NCBI GenBank assembly: GCA_020846575.1
Contig: JADLDQ010000025.1
Coordinates: 1 to 16,771 of the forward strand
Direction of reading: 5' to 3'
Origin: Burkholderiales bacterium
GTDB taxonomy: Bacteria > Pseudomonadota > Gammaproteobacteria > Burkholderiales > SG8-39
DNA length: 16,771 bases
Made by a program: the position numbers and the translations under genes. Under the pieces are notes generated by a model. That model did not search any database, was not told where the DNA came from, and saw only the letters and a program-made list of their open reading frames with translations. Shown in pieces: positions 1 to 6,899 of the stretch. Positions within the stretch are counted from its first letter, which is position 1. Each line of letters opens with the position of its first letter.

Positions 1-144
1 GTTGAAGCCGCGGCCGACGATCTCCCCGTCGCGCAACACGAGCGCGCCCACGGGCACTTCGCCGCGCTCGGCGCCTTGGCGCGCGAGCGCCAGCGCCAGG
101 CGCATGAAGCGCTCGTCGCCGGCGGCCTGCGCGGGATCGTCCAT
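1..144 (-). CDS. tadA: tRNA-specific adenosine deaminase TadA, N-terminal 48 residues (cut by window edge)
   Basis: The reading frame begins at the ATG complementary to 142-144 and runs off the left edge. The 48 visible residues carry the TadA N-terminal signature: FMRLALALA, then GEVPVGALVLRDG, ending in IVGRGFN. The final Asn matches the conserved Asn after the first strands of the deaminase fold. By family knowledge TadA converts the wobble adenosine A34 to inosine in tRNA-Arg(ACG), acting as a zinc-dependent homodimer in the cytoplasm. The catalytic HAE and PCxxC zinc motifs lie outside the window and cannot be checked. The gene follows the universal stress protein gene on the same strand after 37 bp and may be co-transcribed with it. 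A GGA about 8 nt upstream is a weak ribosome-binding site. An internal Met at residue 14 is a less likely start because the helix before it is usual in the family. Confidence 0.88.
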   Translation of the reverse strand, partial: MDDPAQAAGDERFMRLALALARQGAERGEVPVGALVLRDGEIVGRGFN

Positions 145-181
145 GCGGATTCCGGGGGGTCTCGACGACCGGAGGAGGTCT

Positions 182-1036
182 TCAGCGTTCGACGATCACC
201 GGCACCGGCGCGCGCTGCAGCACGCCTTGCGCGACCGACCCGAGAAGCAGCTGCACCAGGGGGTTGCGGCCACGCGTGCCCATGGCGATCATGCCGCATC
301 GCGATGCCTGCGCGGCGCGCACGATCGCTTCGGCCGGCGCCGAATCCTGTACGGCGCGGGTAGTCACAGCGCAGCCCGATCCTTGCGCCGCCGCTGCCGC
401 ATCGGCGAGGATCGCGGCCGTATCCTGCACCGCCTTCGCGCCGGTGCGACCCGGCGGCTCGACGTTCAAGACCTCCACTTGTGATGACGGCAGCGCCTCG
501 CCCAGGCGGATGGCGAACGCCAGTGCGCGCGTCGCGCCCGGCGATCCGTCGGCGGCGGCGAGAATCCGTAACGGACCCGGCGGCAGACCGACCTCGCTGT
601 CGCCGACGACGATCACCGGTCGCTCGGCGCGGCGGATGACGTTCATCGACACCGAGCCGAGCAGCGTGCTGCGCACCCGGCCGCGGCCACGCGAGCCCAG
701 CGCGATGGCGTCGCAGCCGTGGCGCACGGCGCGGGCGGCGATGGCCGCCGCAGGCTCGTCCATCTCCTCGACGCGCCGGCATGCCAGTCCCGCCTCGGCG
801 AGCAGGCGAGCGGTCTCGTCGAGCACGTCTGCGGCCGAAAGATGGCGCCGCTCGACGGCGAGATCGGCCGGTGCGATCGGTCCGACCTCGCCTGACATGA
901 GCGGCTTCTGCACGTTCAGCAGCACCACCTCCAGGCGCGCCCCGCGCCGGCCCAGCTCCGCCGCGAGCCGCACGGCGCCCAGGGCGTTCGGCGAACCGTC
1001 GACCGCGACCAGCAGCTTGAGCGGCGTATCACGCAT
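182..1036 (-). CDS. Universal stress protein with two tandem UspA domains
   Basis: This 284-residue protein is two UspA domains in tandem, roughly residues 5-145 and 155-284. Each starts with a strand followed by the nucleotide-binding Asp (LLVAVDGS at 8-15; ILAAADGS at 158-165). Each ends with the Gly-rich ATP-binding loop (GSRGRGR...LLGSVS from 114; GTRGRN...LLGSVAQ from 253) and a terminal RPVIVV or VPVIVE strand. Both halves keep the G-x2-G-x9-G-S pattern, so both are probably ATP-binding. Tandem Usp proteins are cytoplasmic and are commonly induced by oxygen limitation or stationary phase; the exact role here is unknown. The start is the only in-frame ATG before the first strand. No Shine-Dalgarno sequence precedes it, while a TATAAT lies just upstream, so the leader may be very short. 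It is divergent from the corrinoid operon. Confidence 0.93.
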   Translation of the reverse strand: MRDTPLKLLVAVDGSPNALGAVRLAAELGRRGARLEVVLLNVQKPLMSGEVGPIAPADLAVERRHLSAADVLDETARLLAEAGLACRRVEEMDEPAAAIAARAVRHGCDAIALGSRGRGRVRSTLLGSVSMNVIRRAERPVIVVGDSEVGLPPGPLRILAAADGSPGATRALAFAIRLGEALPSSQVEVLNVEPPGRTGAKAVQDTAAILADAAAAAQGSGCAVTTRAVQDSAPAEAIVRAAQASRCGMIAMGTRGRNPLVQLLLGSVAQGVLQRAPVPVIVER

Positions 1037-1047
1037 GGGGGCAGTGC

Positions 1048-1053
1048 ATTATA
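1048..1053 (-). promoter_or_regulatory. Candidate -10 element of the universal stress protein gene
   Basis: The minus strand reads TATAAT here, a perfect sigma70 -10 hexamer in otherwise GC-rich DNA, with its downstream end 12 bp from the start codon. A transcript from it would start around 1041 and have a leader of only about five bases. That fits the absence of a Shine-Dalgarno sequence. No good -35 hexamer sits 16-18 bp upstream, so an activator or chance is possible. Confidence 0.35.
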
Positions 1054-1385
1054 TCCGTGCGCCCGTTCCCTCCCGTGATCGCGCGCGCAAGATGCCATGC
1101 ACGGGGGCTCGCCGTCCTGTTCGCGACCGTCGCCTCGGCGGCGTTGTGCGCCCGGGTGCGCCGCCACCTGGCGGCCGGCATCATCCGGCCGAAGCCGCGG
1201 CGGTTCCGTGTCCAGGAATCTTCCGACCCCCGGATCACCATGCCGATTCGATATGAGAGGGACCACGGCCGCCTCGATGATCTAGAATTCCGATTGCGGC
1301 GATGCAGGATGCGCGCTCGCCCGAGTCGAGCCGAGTACCGGCGTGCAGCACGCGTGCGGTGATCGGTTTTCGCAAGGCGATAGCG

Positions 1386-1418
1386 CTCATCGCAGCGTCG
1401 CGGGCACGCTGCGATGAG
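1386..1418. repeat. Perfect 13-bp inverted repeat (hairpin) in the divergent intergenic region
   Basis: The left arm CTCATCGCAGCGT (1386-1398) is exactly complementary to the right arm ACGCTGCGATGAG (1406-1418) across a 7-nt loop (1399-1405). No T-run follows on either strand, so it does not look like an intrinsic terminator. It lies about 100 bp upstream of the FNR-like box. It could be an operator for a dimeric regulator, a structured RNA end or an extragenic palindrome. Confidence 0.6.
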
Positions 1419-1515
1419 TGTATGAACCATCGCGCGCGCGCGGATCCGTAGAGCCGACGCCGGACCTGCGGGCAGACGATGGGCACACCATGGGACCGCT
1501 TGGGCAAGGCGCCGT

Positions 1516-1529
1516 TTGATCCAGGTCAA
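1516..1529 (+). promoter_or_regulatory. FNR/ANR-type binding site upstream of the corrinoid methyltransfer operon
   Basis: TTGAT-CCAG-GTCAA matches the FNR/ANR consensus TTGAT-N4-ATCAA at 9 of 10 defined positions. Its centre is 79-80 bp before the start codon at 1602. A class II arrangement (centre at -41.5) would put the transcription start near 1564, with TAGGTT (1551-1556) as a weak -10. An alternative is the TATCTT at 1581-1586 with the box near -70, as in class I promoters. Either arrangement implies induction at low oxygen, which suits an oxygen-labile Co(I)-dependent pathway. The site is a motif match only. Confidence 0.6.
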
Positions 1530-1601
1530 GCGCGCATGGGGCGGGCTTGATAGGTTTCGGGGCGGCTGAATCTGCGGCCCTATCTTGGATGGAAGAGAGC
1601 C

Positions 1602-2255
1602 ATGAAAGAACAGGAACGGCAGTTGATGGACGCCCTCGCCGACATGCGCGAGGAGGAGGCGGTGGCGCTGGCGCGCAGCATGCTGGACGCGGGCGACGAT
1701 CCGAGCCGCGTACTGGAGATATGCCGCGAGGCGATGGACGTGGTGGGTAAGCGCTTCGAGAAGCAGGAATACTTCCTGCCCGAGCTGGTGCTTGCCGGAG
1801 AGATGCTGGAGACCATCGGCGCGATGGCCAAGCCGCTGCTGCAGCAGGCCTCGGGCGGCGAATCGAAGAAGCTCGGCCGGGTGCTGATCGGCACCGTGCA
1901 CGGCGACCTGCACGACATCGGCAAGAACATCGTCACCTTCATGCTGGACATCAACGGCTACGAGGTGCGTGACATCGGCATCGACGTGCCGGTGACAAAG
2001 TTCGTCGAGGAAATCCGTGACTTCAAACCGCTGGTGGTGGGCCTGAGCGGCTTCCTGACGCTCGCCTTCGACTCGATGAAGGAGACCGTGCAGGCGATAG
2101 AGCACGCGGGCCTGCGAAACGGTATGAAGATCATGATCGGCGGCGGCCAGGTGGACGAGGCGGTGCGCACCTACACCGGGGCGGACGCCTTCGGCTCCAA
2201 CGCGGTCGCGGCGGTGGGTCTGTGCCGGCAGTGGATACCGGCGCAGGCGGCCTAG
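1602..2255 (+). CDS. Corrinoid (B12-binding) protein of a methyltransferase system
   Basis: This 217-residue methyl carrier has a helical cap domain (about 1-88) followed by a Rossmann-like cobalamin domain (about 92-215). The B12 motif D-x-H-x-x-G is clear as GDLHDIGKNI, with D102, H104 (lower axial Co ligand by family knowledge) and G107. It is followed by GLSGFLT (147-153) and GGGQVD (180-185), the other nucleotide-loop contacts. Length and layout match MtaC/MtbC/MtvC-type partners of corrinoid methyltransferases, not the much larger MetH. Its role is to accept a methyl group from a primary methyltransferase and pass it to a second one. GGAAGAGAG (1591-1599) just before the ATG is a good ribosome-binding site. 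It is the first gene of a five-gene operon, ending 26 bp before the UroD-like gene, with an FNR-like box upstream. Its substrate is set by the partner enzyme and is unknown. Confidence 0.94.
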   Translation: MKEQERQLMDALADMREEEAVALARSMLDAGDDPSRVLEICREAMDVVGKRFEKQEYFLPELVLAGEMLETIGAMAKPLLQQASGGESKKLGRVLIGTVHGDLHDIGKNIVTFMLDINGYEVRDIGIDVPVTKFVEEIRDFKPLVVGLSGFLTLAFDSMKETVQAIEHAGLRNGMKIMIGGGQVDEAVRTYTGADAFGSNAVAAVGLCRQWIPAQAA

Positions 2256-2281
2256 CGCTCGCGCAACCGGGAGGGTCGAAC

Positions 2282-3544
2282 GTGACTACGGACGCGATTC
2301 AGGTTCCCGCGGACGCGGCCGCGCGCCACGCCGAGCGCACCCGCCGCGTCGCCGACGCCATCGCCCTCAAGGAGACCGACCGCGTCCCGGTCATCTATCA
2401 CACCCAGTTCTGGCACGCCCGCCAGGCCGGCATGAATTACCGGCGGGCGATGTACGACTACCAGGCGCTGATGGACAGCTGCCGCGAGGTAGTGCTCGCG
2501 CTGGAGCCGGACATGTACGCCTCGCCGCTGCGCCCGGCGTTCGGTCCGTGCCTGGACGCGCTGGGTTTCAAGCAGCTCGAATGGCCGGGGCACGGCACCC
2601 GCGACGACGCGATGTTCCAGTACCTGGACCGCGAGTACATGAAGCCGGAGGAGTACAAGGAGTTCCTGTTCGACCCATCCGGCTTCTTCCTCTCGAAATA
2701 CCTGCCGCGCGTGGGCACGGCTTTCGAGGGGTTGGACAAACTCCCGTCGCTGCCGACGCTGTATTACGGGCGCATCTTCGCGGTGCTGCCCCGCTTCTGC
2801 GACCCGGCGGTGACGCGGGCGTTCGAGCGCTTGCGCAGAGCGGGCGAGGAAGGCGAGCGCCTGGGTGCCTGCATGAGTTCCTTCGCCGAGGAGATGGACC
2901 GGCTGGGGTTTCCGCAGTCCCAGGGCGTCATGGCGAGTTCTCCCTACGACTACCTCGGCGATCACTTCCGGGGCTCCAAGGGCATCCTGCTCGACATGTA
3001 CCGCAGGAAGGACGAACTGCTCGCGGCGCTGGACAAGGTGACGACCATCCTGCTCGAACACACCGTCGCCGCCGGCAGCCGCCACCCCTGCAAGCTGGTG
3101 TACATCCCCATCCACTGGGCGATGGACAGCTTCATGTCGCTCGAGCAGTTCAAGACCTTCTTCTGGCCGCCGTTCCGGCGCTTGCTGCTCGGCATGATCG
3201 AGGCGGGGCTCACGCCGGTGTGCTTCTGGGAGAGCGTGTGCACGACCCGCCTGGAGACCATCGCCGACATTCCGCCCGCCAAGGCGATCTACTGGTTCGA
3301 GGGCACCGACCTCGCCAGGGCGAAGGAGGTTCTGCGCGGCATCGCCTGCGTGCGCGGCAACGTTCCGCCCTCGGTGCTGATCTCGGGCACGCCCGAGGAC
3401 GTGGACGCCTGTTGCCGGCGCCTGATCGAGACCGCCGGCAAGGGCGGTGGGCTCATTCTCGACGGCGCCTGCGGTATCCCGGACGAAGCAAAACCCGCCA
3501 ACGTAAAGGCGATGTTCGCCTCGGTGCGCAAGTACGCTGCCTGA
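2282..3544 (+). CDS. UroD-family methyltransferase, probable methyltransferase I of the corrinoid system
   Basis: This 420-residue protein has the uroporphyrinogen-decarboxylase/MtaA TIM-barrel fold. I chose the GTG at 2282 because GGGAGGG (2269-2275) sits 6 nt before it; an upstream in-frame ATG at 2222 would overlap the corrinoid gene. Family marks lie in the C-terminal half: PIHWAMDSFMS (about 276-286), TPVCFWESVCTTRLE (about 311-325), FEGTDLARAKEVL (339-351), CVRGNVPPSVL (356-366) and GGGLILDGACG (388-398). This is the branch found beside corrinoid proteins, not haem-pathway HemE, which is about 350 residues long. The HxC zinc motif of MtaA is not obvious; C314, E317, C320 and C397 are candidate ligands. 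A MeTr-like gene is present to serve as the second enzyme, so this one probably loads methyl from the substrate onto the corrinoid. The donor (methoxyaromatic, methyl halide, methylated N or S compound) is not determinable here. Confidence 0.85.
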   Translation: MTTDAIQVPADAAARHAERTRRVADAIALKETDRVPVIYHTQFWHARQAGMNYRRAMYDYQALMDSCREVVLALEPDMYASPLRPAFGPCLDALGFKQLEWPGHGTRDDAMFQYLDREYMKPEEYKEFLFDPSGFFLSKYLPRVGTAFEGLDKLPSLPTLYYGRIFAVLPRFCDPAVTRAFERLRRAGEEGERLGACMSSFAEEMDRLGFPQSQGVMASSPYDYLGDHFRGSKGILLDMYRRKDELLAALDKVTTILLEHTVAAGSRHPCKLVYIPIHWAMDSFMSLEQFKTFFWPPFRRLLLGMIEAGLTPVCFWESVCTTRLETIADIPPAKAIYWFEGTDLARAKEVLRGIACVRGNVPPSVLISGTPEDVDACCRRLIETAGKGGGLILDGACGIPDEAKPANVKAMFASVRKYAA

Positions 3545-3548
3545 GTGC

Positions 3549-4208
3549 ATGTCCGGCGCAGCCGTTTCCGAAGCACCCCCCTGCCTGACGCGCACCCGCC
3601 AGGCGCGGCCGGCCTCCATCGCGCGAGCCCGCGAGACCGCGCGGGGCATGCTCTCGGGAGAGGGATTCGCGCAAGCGCTTGCCACGCACCGGGTCCACCC
3701 GGTGCGTGCGGTGCGCGGTGAGGTGCTCGAACTGGATGGGGTGAGCCTTCGCGTGCCGGGCCTCGCCGGCTGGCCCGGGCCGCCGCAGGCGGTCGCGGCG
3801 GCGGCCTGTTCCCTGGGGCCGGAAATCGAGGCGCGGGTATCGGCCCTCTTCAAGGCGCGCCGGCCGCTGCTCGCCCTGGCGCTCGACGAACTGGCGAGCG
3901 AGAAACTGTTTCGGCTGTCCGAGCGTCTCTACGCGCGCATCCGCCGCGAGGCGCGCCGCTCCGGCCTGGAGACCGGTTCGCCGGAGAATCCGGGCGATGC
4001 GGTCCTGCCGATCCAGGCGCAGGCGGTCGTGCTGCGTCTGTCGGGCATGGATGCGAGCGCCGTCCGCGCCGATCCCCTGGGCATGCTGCGCCCGCTCAAG
4101 TCGCTCGCGTTCGTGGTGCCCCTGGGCGCGGACTTCCCGGGGAGCGCCCTGCGTTCGCGCTGCGCGACCTGCGCTTCGCGCGAAACGTGCGGCTATCGGG
4201 CCCGATGA
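3549..4208 (+). CDS. MetH activation-domain-like protein associated with corrinoid reactivation
   Basis: This 219-residue protein resembles the cobalamin-dependent methionine synthase activation (AdoMet-binding) domain as a free-standing protein. Recognisable stretches are ACSLGPEIE (86-94), LALDELASEKLFRLSERLY (110-128) and GMLRPLKSLAFVVPLG (178-193). In MetH that fold binds S-adenosylmethionine for reductive remethylation of Co(II). The C-terminus carries C205-x2-C208-x5-C214 followed by GYR, a short Cys cluster that could hold metal or an Fe-S centre; this is inference. Proteins of this type are known next to RACo genes, but I know of no proven reaction. The start lies 4 bp after the preceding stop, with no strong ribosome-binding site, which suggests coupling. 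The stop overlaps the RACo start by ATGA (4205-4208). The N-terminal 20 residues look unstructured. Confidence 0.75.
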   Translation: MSGAAVSEAPPCLTRTRQARPASIARARETARGMLSGEGFAQALATHRVHPVRAVRGEVLELDGVSLRVPGLAGWPGPPQAVAAAACSLGPEIEARVSALFKARRPLLALALDELASEKLFRLSERLYARIRREARRSGLETGSPENPGDAVLPIQAQAVVLRLSGMDASAVRADPLGMLRPLKSLAFVVPLGADFPGSALRSRCATCASRETCGYRAR

Positions 4209-5977
4209 AGGCGGTCCCGAACCGATATCGCGTCCGGTTCGAGAATCTGGACCGCGAGTCCACCTGCCTGGAGGGCGAGACGGTGTTCCAGTCGGCGCGC
4301 CGCGCCGGGGTGCGCATCGTCGGCGCCTGCGGCGGCCGCGGCGTATGCGGGACCTGCATGGTGCGCGTGCTCGAGGACGAGGTCGATGCCGCGAGCGGCA
4401 GCCGCACCCCGCGCGAGCGCAAGTGGCAGCGGTCCTGCGAGCTTCACCCCGGCGGCGACTGCTGGGTGGAAGTGGCGCCGCGATCGGTCGCGCGCGTGGT
4501 GCGCACCGAAGTGGACGAGCGCGACGCGCACGCGATCGCACCCGATTCCGCGGTGCGCCTGCACGAGGTGGTGCTCGAGCCGGCGACGCTGGCCTCCGCC
4601 CGCGCCGACGGCGACCGCATGATCGAGGCGCTGCGGCCTTCGGGCGTTCGCCGGCTGGACCTGGCGGCCCTGCGAAAGCTGCCGGCGCTGCTGCGCAAGA
4701 ACGACTGGCGCGTGCGGGCCGTCTGCCTCGGCGAGGAGGCCATCGCCTTCGCCGCGCCGGGCCGGCCCGCGCTCGGTCTGGCGGTGGACCTGGGCACCAC
4801 CAACTGCGCCGGCTACCTGCTGGATCTCGAGTCGGGCGCGCTGCTCGGGCGCCTGGGTATCGAGAATCCTCAGGCGTCCTACGGCGCGGACCTGGTGAGC
4901 CGCATGAACTTCGCGATCACCTCGCCCGAGCAGCGCGAGGAGCTCCGGCAGGCGGCGACCACCGCGGTGAACGAGCTGGCCCGCAGTCTGTGCGAGGCGG
5001 TCGGCGCGGCGCCGGAGGAGATCGTGGACGTCGCGATCTGCGGCAATACCGCCATGCACCACCTGCTGCTGGGGTTGCCGGTGCGCCAGCTCGGCCGCGC
5101 GCCCTACGTGCCCGCCGTGTGCCAGGTGATCGACGTGCGCGCGCGCGACCTCGATCTTGCCTGCGCGCCCGGCGCCAGCGCGCACCTGATGCCGAATGTC
5201 GGCGGCTTCGTCGGCGGAGACCACGTTGCGGCGCTGCTCGCCACCGAGGCGCGCTGGCGCGACACGACCGCGCTGGTGCTGGACATCGGCACCAACACCG
5301 AGATCTCGCTCGCCCATGCCGGTGAGCTGCTCACGGCGTCCTGCCCTTCCGGGCCGGCGCTCGAGGGCGGTCACATCTCCAGCGGCATGCGCGCCGCCGA
5401 GGGCGCCATCGAGCAGGTGTTCCTGGAGAACGGCCGCATCGCGGTGAAGGCCATCGGCGACGAGGAAGCGGTCGGGCTGTGCGGCTCGGGCGTGGTCGAC
5501 GCGATGGCGGTCCTGGTTCAGGCCGGGATCGCCGATCGAGGCGGCCGCCTGAATCCCGCGCGCCCCGAAGTGCGCGACCGGGACGGCACCCGCGAGGCCC
5601 TGCTCGTCCCGGGCGTGACCTTCACCCAGGCCGACGTGCGCTCGGTGCAGCTCGCCAAGGCGGCGATCCGCAGCGGCATCGACCTGCTGCTGCGCGAGGC
5701 GGGCATCGACGAGCGCATGCTCACGCGGGTGATCATCGCGGGCGCTTTCGGCTCCTACATCCGCGTCGAGAGCGCGGTCGCCATCGGCCTGCTGCCGTCG
5801 CTGCCGCTGGAGCGGTTCGAGCAGGTCGGCAACGCCGCCGGTCTGGGCGTGCGCATGGCGCTCCTGCGCTCGGACCTGCGCGCGCGCGCCGAGCAGATCG
5901 CCCGCACCTGCCGCTACCAGCAGCTGGGCGCCCTGCCCGGTTTCCAGAAGGTCTTCCTTTCCCGGATCGGATTCTGA
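4205..5977 (+). CDS. Reductive activator of corrinoid proteins, RACo-type (2Fe-2S ferredoxin plus ASKHA ATPase)
   Basis: This 590-residue protein has an N-terminal [2Fe-2S] ferredoxin domain (about 1-95) with ligands C42, C48, C51 and C78 (ACGGRGVCGTC, later RSC). A linker follows, then a large ASKHA/DUF4445 ATP-binding region from about 190. Nucleotide-binding motifs are AVDLGTTNC (193-201), LVLDIGTNTEIS (357-368), GLCGSGVVDA (424-433) and IAGAFGSYI (511-519). By family knowledge RACo uses ATP to drive the uphill reduction of inactive Co(II) corrinoid protein to Co(I). It is the [2Fe-2S] type; RamA, the archaeal counterpart, carries [4Fe-4S] ferredoxin domains instead. The ATG at 4205 overlaps the upstream stop in ATGA, so I prefer it to the in-frame GTG at 4187. 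MeTr follows after 12 bp. The electron donor is not encoded in the window. Confidence 0.93.
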   Translation: MKAVPNRYRVRFENLDRESTCLEGETVFQSARRAGVRIVGACGGRGVCGTCMVRVLEDEVDAASGSRTPRERKWQRSCELHPGGDCWVEVAPRSVARVVRTEVDERDAHAIAPDSAVRLHEVVLEPATLASARADGDRMIEALRPSGVRRLDLAALRKLPALLRKNDWRVRAVCLGEEAIAFAAPGRPALGLAVDLGTTNCAGYLLDLESGALLGRLGIENPQASYGADLVSRMNFAITSPEQREELRQAATTAVNELARSLCEAVGAAPEEIVDVAICGNTAMHHLLLGLPVRQLGRAPYVPAVCQVIDVRARDLDLACAPGASAHLMPNVGGFVGGDHVAALLATEARWRDTTALVLDIGTNTEISLAHAGELLTASCPSGPALEGGHISSGMRAAEGAIEQVFLENGRIAVKAIGDEEAVGLCGSGVVDAMAVLVQAGIADRGGRLNPARPEVRDRDGTREALLVPGVTFTQADVRSVQLAKAAIRSGIDLLLREAGIDERMLTRVIIAGAFGSYIRVESAVAIGLLPSLPLERFEQVGNAAGLGVRMALLRSDLRARAEQIARTCRYQQLGALPGFQKVFLSRIGF

Positions 5978-5989
5978 AAAGGTCAAACC

Positions 5990-6865
5990 ATGACGCTGCC
6001 ACTCACCATCATCAGCGACCGCATCAACCCGGGTTTCAAGAGTACCCGGGTGCTGCTCGAAGCCGGCGACATGCCCGGCCTGCAGGCCCTGGCGAAGAAG
6101 GAGGTCGAACAGGGTTCCTCGGCGCTCGACTTCACCATCGGCCCCCGCGCCGGCGAGGATCCGCAGTTCCTGGCCGAGGCGATCCGCGTGGTGCAGGCGG
6201 CGGTGAACGTGCCGCTGTGTTTTGACTACCCGAGCGCCGATATCCAGGAGATGTGCCTGAAGGTCTACGACCCGGCCAAGGCGAACGGAGCGATGCCCAT
6301 CGTCAACTCGCTCGCCGAGACGCGCTGGGAAATGATGGACCTGATGAAGATCCAACGCTTCCGGGTGATGTTGATGGCCTCCGAGCGCCTGGAGAACGGC
6401 ATCGGCAAACCCAATACCAGCGGCGAGGAGATCGCCGGCACCGCGCGCCGCGTGGCGCTGCGGCTGACTCGCGAGTACGGCGTGGCGATGTCCGACATCA
6501 TCGTCGACGTCTCCATCTGCGCCCTGGTCTCCGACATGGCCGGCCTGAACCGTGCCGCCCTGGAGGCGATCGGCAAGCTGGGATCGGACCCGGCGCTGCG
6601 CGGCATCCACATCTCCGGCGGCATCACCAACATCGGCCAGCAGCTTCCGCCAAAGGCGGCCGACGGATCGAATCTGAAGCGCCAGGTCCAGTGCGCGTTC
6701 CTGACGCTGGCGGTGCCGCTGGGCATGGACACCGTGCTCGCCTCGCCATCGCCGGACCTCCAGCTTCTGCCAGAGGGCAACTTCGTGCTGGAGACCTTCA
6801 AGCAGATCCTGCCGCTGTCGGGCACCGACGTGCTGCGGCAGGTGCGCAAGCTCTACACGAAATAG
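5990..6865 (+). CDS. Methyltetrahydrofolate:corrinoid methyltransferase (AcsE/MeTr-like), probable methyltransferase II
   Basis: This 291-residue pterin-binding TIM barrel of the dihydropteroate-synthase superfamily belongs to the methyl-H4folate methyltransferase branch. Conserved positions by comparison with AcsE are the N-terminal IISDRIN (7-13), ALDFTIGP (45-52), LCFDY with D79, IVNS with N106, IVDVS with D173, and GGITNIGQ with N214, the Asn that in MeTr contacts N5 of the pterin. It is about 30 residues longer than AcsE. In this operon it would take the methyl group from the corrinoid protein to tetrahydrofolate, although the chemistry is reversible. AAGG about 9 nt before the ATG is the ribosome-binding site, and the gene starts 12 bp after RACo. 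It is the last gene of the operon. Its stop lies 34 bp from the end of the convergent MetE-like gene, with no clear terminator between them. Confidence 0.88.
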   Translation: MTLPLTIISDRINPGFKSTRVLLEAGDMPGLQALAKKEVEQGSSALDFTIGPRAGEDPQFLAEAIRVVQAAVNVPLCFDYPSADIQEMCLKVYDPAKANGAMPIVNSLAETRWEMMDLMKIQRFRVMLMASERLENGIGKPNTSGEEIAGTARRVALRLTREYGVAMSDIIVDVSICALVSDMAGLNRAALEAIGKLGSDPALRGIHISGGITNIGQQLPPKAADGSNLKRQVQCAFLTLAVPLGMDTVLASPSPDLQLLPEGNFVLETFKQILPLSGTDVLRQVRKLYTK

Positions 6866-6899
6866 CGATCGCCCGGACGGGGTTGCGGCGGCGGCCCGC

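Larger units (their letters stand above)
1037..1601. other. Divergent intergenic region, 565 bp
   Basis: This region separates the leftward stress-protein gene from the rightward corrinoid operon. It holds the -10-like TATAAT (1048-1053), a perfect inverted repeat (1386-1418), the FNR/ANR-like box (1516-1529) and the ribosome-binding site of the corrinoid-protein gene (1591-1599). Several short open frames cross it in both directions. None has a convincing ribosome-binding site or a recognisable product, so I do not call a gene. About 1100-1380 shows nothing I can name. Confidence 0.6.

Noticed and set aside
1057..1507. Small open frames in the divergent intergenic region
   Set aside because: No ribosome-binding sites and no recognisable products; Arg/Ala/Pro-rich composition typical of random high-GC frames.
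2222..2281. Upstream ATG start for the UroD-like gene giving 20 more residues
   Set aside because: It lies inside the corrinoid-protein gene, and the added residues are not like the family. The GTG at 2282 has a near-perfect Shine-Dalgarno sequence 6 nt upstream.
2252..3853. Minus-strand open frame of 533 codons opposite the UroD-like gene
   Set aside because: It is a compositional shadow with no family motif. The plus-strand UroD-family gene explains the sequence.
4193..6610. Very long open frame on the minus strand opposite RACo and the MeTr-like gene
   Set aside because: It is antisense to two clearly recognisable genes. Its translation is rich in Arg, Ala, Gly, His and Gln with no domain, as expected for a shadow frame in high-GC DNA.
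6866..6899. Bidirectional terminator between the convergent MeTr-like and MetE-like genes
   Set aside because: The 34-bp gap has no stable hairpin with a T-run on either strand.
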